Origin: Thermovirga sp.
Lineage (GTDB): Bacteria > Synergistota > Synergistia > Synergistales > Thermovirgaceae
DNA length: 56,694 nt
Reading direction: 5' to 3'
NCBI RefSeq assembly: GCF_017656375.1
Contig: NZ_JACDOB010000009.1
Span: 1 to 56,694, forward strand
A program made the position numbers and the translations under genes. Numbering within the stretch: position 1 is the stretch's first letter; each line of letters begins with the position of its first letter. Positions 1-6,459 of this stretch are shown one piece after another. A model generated the notes under the pieces. It did not search any database and had not been told where the DNA came from. It worked only from the letters and a program-made list of their open reading frames with translations.

Positions 1-38
1 AAGGGCACTTCCTTCCATGAGCGAATCTCGACCGCCAT
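1..38 (-). CDS. 5' end of an unidentified gene (cut by window edge)
   Basis: Only the first 12 codons are visible, beginning MAVEIRSWKEVP. An ATG at 38-36 is preceded on the minus strand by a strong purine-rich ribosome binding site (GGAGG, 41-53), and a well-spaced promoter lies further upstream at 123-150. Too short to assign a function. Confidence 0.5.
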   Translation of the reverse strand, partial: MAVEIRSWKEVP

Positions 39-122
39 ACTCCTCCACCTCCAAACAAATTTCTTCAGCTAAGCCAATTGTACATTTGTATGCATTTTAA
101 CTCCTCGCCAATATATTCCAAC

Positions 123-150
123 ATTATAGCTTTTGTCAATTTCTGTGCAA
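123..150 (-). promoter_or_regulatory. Sigma-70-type promoter for the gene leaving the left edge
   Basis: On the minus strand, TTGCAC (150-145), a 16-base spacer and a perfect TATAAT (128-123). It points at the partial gene starting at 38. Seen in sequence; activity is inferred. Confidence 0.5.
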
Positions 151-221
151 CTTTTGGGGTTACTTAAGAATTCGTAATGTAGTAATATATTTTTACATAA
201 ACCTCTGGGGGTCGTTGTTCA

Positions 222-632
222 GTGACTGATACAGAAAGAAACGTAATAATATTGGCTCTAACGAGCCTCAAAAGTGAGAACCCTCAATTGTGGGGCTATG
301 CCCGTTTGAGAAAAGCGATTTTCTTCCTCCAAAAAGAAGAAGGTGTACCTCTTGGCTTTCCTTTCAAGCTAGAGAGAGGAAGGCCCGTCAGTCCCCAGCT
401 ACAAATCTTTTTAGAAAAAATGAAATATGAAGGACTACTGAATTTCATAGAAACACCTCATGGATACAGGATCGTACCGGGCAAAAAGGGAAAGCACCTA
501 CTGGAAAACAACCCAGGTGTGGCTGTCCGTTACAAAAAGGAAATACAAAACACCTTTAACAAAATAGAACATATGACTTTGACCGAACTGCGCATCAAAT
601 CCCTGGAAGTATTCTTGAAAAACCCCGAATAA
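222..632 (+). CDS. Hypothetical protein, possibly YwgA/Panacea-like
   Basis: 136 residues from a GTG start with a G-rich Shine-Dalgarno 9 bases upstream. The N-terminal half has the pattern of a winged-helix-like domain: a conserved RLRKAIFFLQKE helix, then an R-G-R-P-V-S-P turn followed by a helix ending in EGLL. This arrangement recalls the YwgA/SocA (Panacea) family, in which a buried helix plus a Y/S-P turn are typical, but the match is by eye and weak. The C-terminal 45 residues are charged and helical. No toxin-like partner lies beside it; the next gene is the niacin-type regulator 120 bases downstream with its own promoter. Function unknown. Confidence 0.6.
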   Translation: MTDTERNVIILALTSLKSENPQLWGYARLRKAIFFLQKEEGVPLGFPFKLERGRPVSPQLQIFLEKMKYEGLLNFIETPHGYRIVPGKKGKHLLENNPGVAVRYKKEIQNTFNKIEHMTLTELRIKSLEVFLKNPE

Positions 633-692
633 AGCCAATCCTGTAACCTTCCCCGTTTCAAACAAGAAATTTTTCTTTCCTAACAAGCAAAC

Positions 693-720
693 TTTACAAA
701 ATGCATTTTTATGCTACTAT
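693..720 (+). promoter_or_regulatory. niaR promoter
   Basis: TTTACA (693-698), a 16-base spacer and TACTAT (715-720). The -10 box is overlapped by the 19-base palindrome at 718-736, the arrangement expected for autorepression. Read directly from the sequence; use in vivo is inferred. Confidence 0.55.
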
Positions 721-736
721 CTGCTAGTAGCAGATA
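718..736. promoter_or_regulatory. Perfect 19-base palindrome, candidate NiaR operator
   Basis: TATCTGCTA-G-TAGCAGATA reads identically on both strands. It covers the end of the -10 box and lies just before the ribosome binding site of the regulator gene at 754. A dimeric winged-helix repressor encoded immediately downstream is the obvious candidate ligand. The half-site differs from the Firmicutes NiaR box I remember, so recognition by NiaR is an inference from position. Confidence 0.6.
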
Positions 737-753
737 TGGAGGTGATACTAAGT

Positions 754-1263
754 ATGGCACGAGAGGAACGACTTAAAAAACTTCAGACTCTCCTTGAAGA
801 AGCAGATAGTCCCTTAAGCGGCGAGCATCTTTCCACCATTTTCAGGGTGAGTAGACAAGCAATAGTGCAAGACGTTGCAAAACTAAGAAACAGGGGGCTT
901 CAGATACTCTCCACACCACAAGGTTACGTTTTGCCCAAAAATTCCAAGGTATTTAAAAGAATCATAGCGGTAAAACACGGTCCTGAAGATATAACCTCAG
1001 AGCTTATGGCCATAGTTGCTCTAGGCGGAAGAGTAATAGATGTGATAGTTGAGCATCCCATATATGGGGAAATAAGGGGCAACATAAACGTAACAACAAG
1101 AGATGAAGTCATGAAATTTGTAACATTGATGCAAAGCAGCGGGCAAAACCCTCTACTCTCCCTTTCTCAGGGATTTCACCTTCACACTATTGAGGCAGAC
1201 TCTGAAGAATGTTTGGACAAGATTGAAAAGGCCCTTAAAGACAAGGGTTTTCTGGTTTTGTAA
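754..1263 (+). CDS. niaR: NiaR-family niacin-responsive transcriptional repressor
   Basis: 169 residues from the ATG at 754; an in-frame ATG at 736 exists but overlaps the GGAGGTGA ribosome binding site (738-745), so 754 is chosen. Residues about 5-60 form an HTH_11 winged helix. Residues about 75-169 match the 3H domain: the histidines in VKHG, VEHPIYG and FHLHTIEA are the family's metal/ligand positions. NiaR proteins repress niacin uptake and NAD synthesis genes when nicotinic acid is bound (family knowledge). It is followed after 24 bases by a small membrane protein and a sodium symporter, suggesting the regulon is local transport. The palindrome at 718-736 implies autoregulation. Confidence 0.85.
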   Translation: MAREERLKKLQTLLEEADSPLSGEHLSTIFRVSRQAIVQDVAKLRNRGLQILSTPQGYVLPKNSKVFKRIIAVKHGPEDITSELMAIVALGGRVIDVIVEHPIYGEIRGNINVTTRDEVMKFVTLMQSSGQNPLLSLSQGFHLHTIEADSEECLDKIEKALKDKGFLVL

Positions 1264-1287
1264 AAGTACTGAAAGGAGCGAATTGAA

Positions 1288-1479
1288 TTGGGAAGAAAAG
1301 AGAAATATTTAATCTTAGCAGCAATAGTAATAGTGGCTCTTGATTTTACAGTACCGTATACCATAGCTAAGGAGACTGGTGCCTTTGTATTTTGGGTTGG
1401 ATTGACCCTCTTAACCCTGGCATTAGGATATTTCTTCACGAAAAGCTGGAATAAGAACGAAACGAGGAGGGGCCTTTAA
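1288..1479 (+). CDS. Small membrane protein, symporter partner
   Basis: 63 residues from a TTG start with AAAGGAG 10 bases upstream. Two hydrophobic helices (about residues 7-25 and 30-50) with basic ends, and a charged KSWNKNETRRGL tail. Its TAA stop overlaps the ATG of the symporter by one base (TAATG), so the two are almost certainly translated together. Small two-helix proteins encoded directly ahead of SSS-family transporters (for example YhdT with PanF) are known; a role as accessory subunit is inferred from that pattern. Confidence 0.7.
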   Translation: MGRKEKYLILAAIVIVALDFTVPYTIAKETGAFVFWVGLTLLTLALGYFFTKSWNKNETRRGL

Positions 1480-2921
1480 TGAGCGCATCAATCCTCATAT
1501 GTTCAATTTTAGTGTGGTTTGGTTTAGGAGCCTTCTTGTCGTGGAAGGCAAAGAGAAAAAATGCCTTGAGTATGGCTGAATATTTTCTAGGAAATAGGGG
1601 TATAGGCGGTTTTCTCTCTTCAATGACATATAGTGCCACAACATACAGTGCTTTCATGATGGTGGGCCTCGTAGGAATAACCTATAAAACCGGTATAACA
1701 AGCCTTGGATTTGAATTATCCTACCTCATAGGTACTGTTTTTCTGCTCATGCTATTTGCCCCTAGGTATTGGTCTGCAGGTAAAGCCTTTAACGTAGTAA
1801 CGCCATCAGAAATGCTTTCTGTTCGATACGAAAAACCTAAGGTAGGAGTAGCTGCAGCGATACTCTGCCTAGTGATGCTTATCCCCTATGCCTCTGTCCA
1901 GCTTATGGGAGCAGGATACCTCCTTGAGACATTATCCGAAGGGGCCATATCCTTTACTACCGCTACAGTAATAATAGCACTTATGTCCTTCGTATTTTCC
2001 TGGTGGGCAGGCATTCGATCAGTAGCTTTAACTGATGCCCTTCAAGCAAGCATTATGCTCATTGCAAGCATTATGTTAGCTTTCTTTATAGCTTTTACCC
2101 TATTGCCGGAGGCTGGAGAAAGCATAACAACCATAAACCCCAATAACATGAAAGTTTCTTGGCCTTTCCACATGTTCTTGGGCTTAACATTGCCATGGTT
2201 TTTCTTCGCCGTTACCAACCCACAAGTGGTACAAAGGCTTTATATACCTAAAAATGTCACTAGCATAAGGAACATGATATTGGGCTTCTCTTTTTTCGGG
2301 TTCGTCTACACTCTTTTATGTGTGTTCTTCGGCATCTCCGCATCTAAATTGCTACCAGGCATACCTGCAGCAGACAAAGCCATGCCACGCCTTTTATCCA
2401 TGGTTCCACACCCTCTGGCATTAATTGTAACGCTTAGCATAATAGCTGCTGCAGTCTCCACAATGAACTCTATAATATTAACTCTTAGTTCCATGTTCGG
2501 CAGAGATATTTTAAAGGCCTTAAACCCTCATCTTTCTGAACAAAAGGAACTTATCCTAAGCAAAACATTAATTCCTGTAATAACTGGAATCTGCCTGGTA
2601 TTCGCCCAATACAAGTTCAGTATGATAGCAATACTGTCCTCTATGGCTTCTGGCGGCCTACTCATGCAACTCCCATCAATCTGGGGAACCTTTTTCTGGA
2701 AAAAAGCTACCGCAGAAGGAGCATTTTGGAGCATTGTAATCGGGGGAATTTCCGTAGGTGCCATGTATATAACCGGTGCAAAACCTTTGGGGATTTGGCC
2801 TCCCGTGTGGGGGATTGCGGTCTCTTTCTTGGTTTTTGTAGCCCTGAGCCTCTTTACAACTCCTCCCCCCAGTACAGACATCTTCATGGATCGCCTAAAA
2901 AAAGAATTGAAGAACTTTTAA
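1479..2921 (+). CDS. Sodium:solute symporter (SSS family)
   Basis: 480 residues, about 13 hydrophobic segments, usual SSS length. The N-terminal A-E-Y-F-L-G-N-R signature and the S-A-T-T-Y-S-A-F core after it are the hallmark of the family, and the middle carries the W-W-A-G-I-R-S-V-A-L-T-D-A-L-Q segment that contributes to sodium site and substrate cavity. The start is an ATG translationally coupled to the small protein before it, with GGAGGGG at 1466-1472. Substrate cannot be read from sequence; the NiaR gene at the head of the operon makes nicotinate, nicotinamide or a related vitamin the leading guess. Pantothenate, proline and carboxylate symporters are the alternatives. Confidence 0.85.
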   Translation: MSASILICSILVWFGLGAFLSWKAKRKNALSMAEYFLGNRGIGGFLSSMTYSATTYSAFMMVGLVGITYKTGITSLGFELSYLIGTVFLLMLFAPRYWSAGKAFNVVTPSEMLSVRYEKPKVGVAAAILCLVMLIPYASVQLMGAGYLLETLSEGAISFTTATVIIALMSFVFSWWAGIRSVALTDALQASIMLIASIMLAFFIAFTLLPEAGESITTINPNNMKVSWPFHMFLGLTLPWFFFAVTNPQVVQRLYIPKNVTSIRNMILGFSFFGFVYTLLCVFFGISASKLLPGIPAADKAMPRLLSMVPHPLALIVTLSIIAAAVSTMNSIILTLSSMFGRDILKALNPHLSEQKELILSKTLIPVITGICLVFAQYKFSMIAILSSMASGGLLMQLPSIWGTFFWKKATAEGAFWSIVIGGISVGAMYITGAKPLGIWPPVWGIAVSFLVFVALSLFTTPPPSTDIFMDRLKKELKNF

Positions 2922-2940
2922 AGAAAATTTTTTAAAAAGC

Positions 2941-2975
2941 GGAGGTCAGCACTATTTTTCAGAACGCTGACCTCC
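2941..2975 (-). terminator. Terminator of the aldolase gene
   Basis: Perfect 10-base stem GGAGGTCAGC (2941-2950) / GCTGACCTCC (2966-2975) with a 15-base loop that contains the stop codon of the aldolase. On the minus strand the stem is followed by GC and a run of T. It also faces the end of the symporter gene, so it may act for both. Confidence 0.65.
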
Positions 2976-3608
2976 ACAATAATCTCCAAAAGCCTTACGA
3001 AGCCTTTCAATCTCTTCCAATTCTAGCTGCATAGGATTTCCGGCACATCTTGCCTTGTAATAGATTTCAGCCAAAAATTCGACTACTTCAGCCACCATCA
3101 AAGCATTTTTTATAGAACTGCCCACTGCTACCATGCCATGATTTGCCAGCAAAACCGCCTTGTTAGTACCTATAGTTGAGACGGTTTTGCGAGCCAATTC
3201 TTTCGTCCCAAAAGTGGCGTAAGGGGCCACAGGAACTTTATCTCCGCAAAAAGCTATATAGTAATGAATTGGGGGTATTTCCCAACCCAGGCAAGCTAAT
3301 ATAGAACAGTACAATGAATGAGTATGTACCACTGCCTTTATGTCAGGTCTCGACTCGTATAATGCAAGGTGTAAGCTAAGCTCTGTTGAGGCTTTACGTG
3401 CCCCATCAATAAGAGCCCCTTTTTTTGAAATTATCACTACGTCACCGGCTTCTATTTCATTGTAAGGCACAGCACTTGGAGTGATAGCTATATTTTGCCC
3501 ATCTCCCGTTAATAAACTTAAGTTGCCACCTGTTCCCTTGATTAACCCTAATTCGAACATCTTCCTGCCGTAGAAAGCCACAGCTTCTCGTTCAAACTGA
3601 TATATCAT
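2952..3608 (-). CDS. Class II aldolase/adducin family (FucA/AraD-like) aldolase
   Basis: 218 residues. Visible family motifs: K-G-T-G-G-N-L-S-L phosphate/substrate loop near residue 25, the catalytic glutamate in A-S-T-E-L-S-L-H, the zinc ligands H-T-H-S, and LLANHGMV with the third histidine. This is the L-fuculose-phosphate aldolase / ribulose-5-phosphate 4-epimerase fold. FucA-type aldolases split phosphorylated sugars to dihydroxyacetone phosphate plus an aldehyde; which sugar is used here cannot be told, and no sugar kinase or isomerase lies beside it. Single gene, convergent with the symporter operon. Confidence 0.8.
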   Translation of the reverse strand: MIYQFEREAVAFYGRKMFELGLIKGTGGNLSLLTGDGQNIAITPSAVPYNEIEAGDVVIISKKGALIDGARKASTELSLHLALYESRPDIKAVVHTHSLYCSILACLGWEIPPIHYYIAFCGDKVPVAPYATFGTKELARKTVSTIGTNKAVLLANHGMVAVGSSIKNALMVAEVVEFLAEIYYKARCAGNPMQLELEEIERLRKAFGDYCGGQRSEK

Positions 3609-3675
3609 TTAAGTATTCACCACCTCAAGATGTATATTAACACGCTTTTGGCATACACTGAAAAACTAAAAATGG

Positions 3676-3681
3676 TATACT
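3676..3681 (+). promoter_or_regulatory. -10 element ahead of the PhzF gene
   Basis: A TATACT lies 28 bases before the chosen ATG. The best-placed -35 (TACACT, 3654-3659, 16-base spacer) is poor, so only the -10 box is clear. Confidence 0.35.
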
Positions 3682-3709
3682 TTATAAAAATCACAAAGGG
3701 GTGATGCAT

Positions 3710-4555
3710 ATGATTCAACAGAAACTCCCGTACATACCCATTTACCAGGTAGACGCTTTTACTACTAGGGCCTTTGGAGGAAACCCAGCTGCTGTATGTT
3801 TACTTGAAGAATTTCCAGGAGATAACCTGATGCGAGAAATAGCAGCCGAAATGAACCTCTCAGAAACCGCATTTGTCGTGCCTGTAAAAGCTATTTTTGG
3901 TGAAACTAGCCATTTTGCAATCCGTTGGTTCACGCCAGAGGTCGAGGTCCCTCTCTGTGGGCACGCTACTTTAGCGTCTTCGTTAGTGCTTTTTTCAGAG
4001 ATTGGAGTCCCTGATAAAACCATAATCTTTGAGAGCAAAAGTGGAAAGTTACTAGCCCGATTCGAAAAAGGGCAGATAACATTGGATTTTCCTCTTAATC
4101 CTCCCAAAGAGGTGGACCCGCCTAAAGATATCTTAACTTCTTTGAACATAAAGGACTGTTTGAAATGTGCCATATCCGAGGGTGCTGAAATGCTTTTGTT
4201 ACACCTTGCAGACGAAGAAACTGTAAGAACCTTAAAACCCAATTTCCCCCTAATGCTTAAAGCTGATAAAAGCGGACTAAACTTTCAGGGAGTCATAGTG
4301 ACCGCACAAGCTAGGGATTACGATTTCATCTCCCGATATTTTGGGCCCTGGGAAGGCTTAAACGAAGACCCTGTCACCGGATCAGCTCACACTGTATTAG
4401 CTCCATATTGGGAACAAATATTAAATAAAGAAACTTTTCATGCCTTTCAAGCATCTCGCAGGGGGGGAGAATTAAAACTGAAAATAAAAGAAAACGATCG
4501 GGTTGAAATCACTGGAGGGGGAAAGATAGTTATAAAAGGGAAACTTTTCTTGTAG
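3710..4555 (+). CDS. PhzF family isomerase/epimerase-like protein
   Basis: 281 residues from the ATG at 3710; in-frame GTG (3701) and ATG (3704) are rejected because they overlap the AAAGGGGTGA ribosome binding site. The protein begins with the family's V-D-A-F-T-T-R-A-F-G-G-N-P-A-A-V-C motif; the catalytic glutamate is in N-L-S-E-T-A-F-V, followed by R-W-F-T-P-E-V-E-V-P-L-C-G-H-A-T and, in the C-terminal half, E-D-P-V-T-G-S-A-H. PhzF proteins have a duplicated diaminopimelate-epimerase fold and catalyse isomerisations of small amino or hydroxy acids; most members outside phenazine clusters have no known substrate. No phenazine genes occur here. Confidence 0.85.
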   Translation: MIQQKLPYIPIYQVDAFTTRAFGGNPAAVCLLEEFPGDNLMREIAAEMNLSETAFVVPVKAIFGETSHFAIRWFTPEVEVPLCGHATLASSLVLFSEIGVPDKTIIFESKSGKLLARFEKGQITLDFPLNPPKEVDPPKDILTSLNIKDCLKCAISEGAEMLLLHLADEETVRTLKPNFPLMLKADKSGLNFQGVIVTAQARDYDFISRYFGPWEGLNEDPVTGSAHTVLAPYWEQILNKETFHAFQASRRGGELKLKIKENDRVEITGGGKIVIKGKLFL

Positions 4556-4559
4556 AAAA

Positions 4560-4598
4560 CGGTATGGCGGAATTAAGCACAACTTTTCCGCCATACCG
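4560..4598. terminator. Convergent hairpin between PhzF and PpiC genes
   Basis: Perfect 13-base inverted repeat CGGTATGGCGGAA (4560-4572) / TTCCGCCATACCG (4586-4598), 13-base loop, between two converging genes. No long T-run follows on either strand. Confidence 0.55.
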
Positions 4599-4614
4599 AC
4601 CTTCATTATCCCTC

Positions 4615-5502
4615 TTATTGTACGGCAGGGAAACCTCCTAAAGTAGAGAGCTTAGACTCATCTACTGATACTTGGAACTTCTCCTTTAACCTTTCGATCT
4701 CTTTATCTAAATACCACTGCTGTATATCTTCTCTTATCTTTGGGAGTGCCTCCTCAAAAGATAATTGCCTACTTGGAGACCTTTCCAGAACTTCCACTAT
4801 ATGCCAGCCATACTGGGTCTGGATAGGCCCACCTAATTTCTTGTCTTTGAGGCTAAAAATTAAATCATCAAACTCCTTAACAGTTTGTCCTTTTTGAATC
4901 CAACCTAAGTCTCCACCCTTATTGGCGCTACCTATATCTTTACTATACTCCCTAGCAGCCTCACCAAAATTTTTTTCTTTTGCCAAAAGCTCCAACAGCA
5001 CTCTATTTGCCTTTTCTTTGGAATCAACCAATATGTGTCTGACGTGTACAGCTTCGGGTTTCACGTATTTATCCCTGTTGCTGTCGTAATATTTTTTCAA
5101 ATCCTCTTCTTTGAAACTCCAGCCCTTGGAAATTTTGTTTATGTATGACTGCGCAAGGACGTTTATCGCATTCCACCTCAGCGACAATGCTGTATCAGGA
5201 TCCAACTGCAATCCTTCCATTTGTGCAGCTTGAGAAAGCAACAGTGCTGCAACTACCTTATCCGCAAAGTCCTGTCTCTGAGACATAGTCGTTTGCGCCA
5301 ACACAAAAGGCGCAAAATTCTTTTGGGCACCTGCTTGCTTTACCAATAATAGGACTAATTCATCCTCACCTACTGTCTCCCCAGCAACTGAAATGACCTG
5401 CTCATCCTCTTTAGCTGTGGCAAAACCTGCAAACACCGCTAAGACCATAACCGCCAATAAAAAACCTACCAATTTCCGACTTCCAACTAAATTACTTAAC
5501 AT
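4615..5502 (-). CDS. Exported parvulin-type peptidyl-prolyl isomerase (PrsA/SurA-like)
   Basis: 295 residues. Three ATG codons stand in a row at 5508-5500; AGGAGG abuts the first, so the third (5502) has the best spacing. An N-terminal signal segment (basic GSRK, then a long hydrophobic stretch ending in A-T-A) points to export. Residues about 145-245 form a PpiC rotamase domain: HVRHILVDSKEKA, F-G-E-A-A-R-E-Y-S-K-D, G-G-D-L-G-W and T-Q-Y-G-W-H-I-V-E-V. It would assist folding of secreted or outer-envelope proteins. It is followed upstream by the ClpP-class protease gene, 33 bases away, which fits an envelope quality-control pair. No lipobox cysteine is present, so it is not a PrsA-type lipoprotein. 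Confidence 0.85.
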   Translation of the reverse strand: MLSNLVGSRKLVGFLLAVMVLAVFAGFATAKEDEQVISVAGETVGEDELVLLLVKQAGAQKNFAPFVLAQTTMSQRQDFADKVVAALLLSQAAQMEGLQLDPDTALSLRWNAINVLAQSYINKISKGWSFKEEDLKKYYDSNRDKYVKPEAVHVRHILVDSKEKANRVLLELLAKEKNFGEAAREYSKDIGSANKGGDLGWIQKGQTVKEFDDLIFSLKDKKLGGPIQTQYGWHIVEVLERSPSRQLSFEEALPKIREDIQQWYLDKEIERLKEKFQVSVDESKLSTLGGFPAVQ

Positions 5503-5541
5503 CATCATCCTCCTAGCCTTCGTACAAAGATTGACCTATCT

Positions 5542-6375
5542 TTATTCTTTTTTGTTAGAGGGTGCTCCAAAGTAAGGAGCCGGCACATAATGAACTGAAG
5601 GGCGCCTTTGTCCTGATTGCGGATAAAGATGCATGACATTCCTTATTTCATCAGGCATATCAGTATTCACAAATAACCCTATTTCCGCCGCCTCTTCACT
5701 GCTTATTGGATAATCATGAGTCCACGTACCTTTAGTTAGAATTGTAGCAATTCGCTCTGCCTCTTCTTCCGAGATATTATCCACAAGCAGGTCTTTTACA
5801 AACTTTTTTGTCTGGACCATCGCTTTGCGGGAGACATCAGCCAAGATGAGAGTTTGATCATCAACTTCTGCTACTGGTTTTTCCTCTACTGCCTTAATTA
5901 TAGATGCAGCAGGGAATTGGCCTATCTGTGGATCTACTGGCCCTAAAACAGCATGTTTATCCATCACTATCTCGTCAGCAGCAAGGGCTATTAGGGTTCC
6001 ACCCGACATAGCATAATGGGGGACAAAAACTGTTACCTTAGCTGGATGTTTGTTAAGTGCCGCAGCAATCTGCTCAGCCGCTAGCAGCAAACCGCCAGGT
6101 GTATGTATTATAAGATCTATAGGAGTATCCTCCGATGTCATTCTTATCGCCCTCAATATCTCCTCTGAATCCTCTATGTTGATAAAATTCCTGGCAAACA
6201 TACCCAAAAACCCAACACTTTCCTGTCTATGTATCAAGGTTATTACACGGCTTCCCCTTTTCTTCTCAAGAGTTCTTAGAGCTGCCACCCTCATTCTCTC
6301 AAGGTTCCATTGCTTTATCATGGGAAATACAAAAAAGAACAACATAAATATCCAGAAAAAATCCATACCATACAT
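5542..6375 (-). CDS. Membrane-anchored ClpP-class serine protease (SDH_sah family)
   Basis: 277 residues. A single N-terminal hydrophobic helix (residues 5-20) is followed by a ClpP/crotonase-fold domain: I-I-H-T-P-G-G oxyanion segment, then the nucleophile serine in A-M-S-G-G-T, and the D-K-H-A-V-L-G-P-V-D-P-Q segment after it. This matches the family once called serine dehydrogenase proteinase and related to SppA. Substrate unknown; it probably acts on membrane-linked peptides. RBS AAGGTGG precedes the ATG. It is the first gene of a likely two-gene unit with the PpiC isomerase. Confidence 0.8.
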   Translation of the reverse strand: MYGMDFFWIFMLFFFVFPMIKQWNLERMRVAALRTLEKKRGSRVITLIHRQESVGFLGMFARNFINIEDSEEILRAIRMTSEDTPIDLIIHTPGGLLLAAEQIAAALNKHPAKVTVFVPHYAMSGGTLIALAADEIVMDKHAVLGPVDPQIGQFPAASIIKAVEEKPVAEVDDQTLILADVSRKAMVQTKKFVKDLLVDNISEEEAERIATILTKGTWTHDYPISSEEAAEIGLFVNTDMPDEIRNVMHLYPQSGQRRPSVHYVPAPYFGAPSNKKE

Positions 6376-6459
6376 ATTTCCACCTTCTTTCTAAAGACAC
6401 CTATTAAATTTTTACTCTTTATCAAATGAGTATACCAAAACTAACTCCAAAAAACATTA

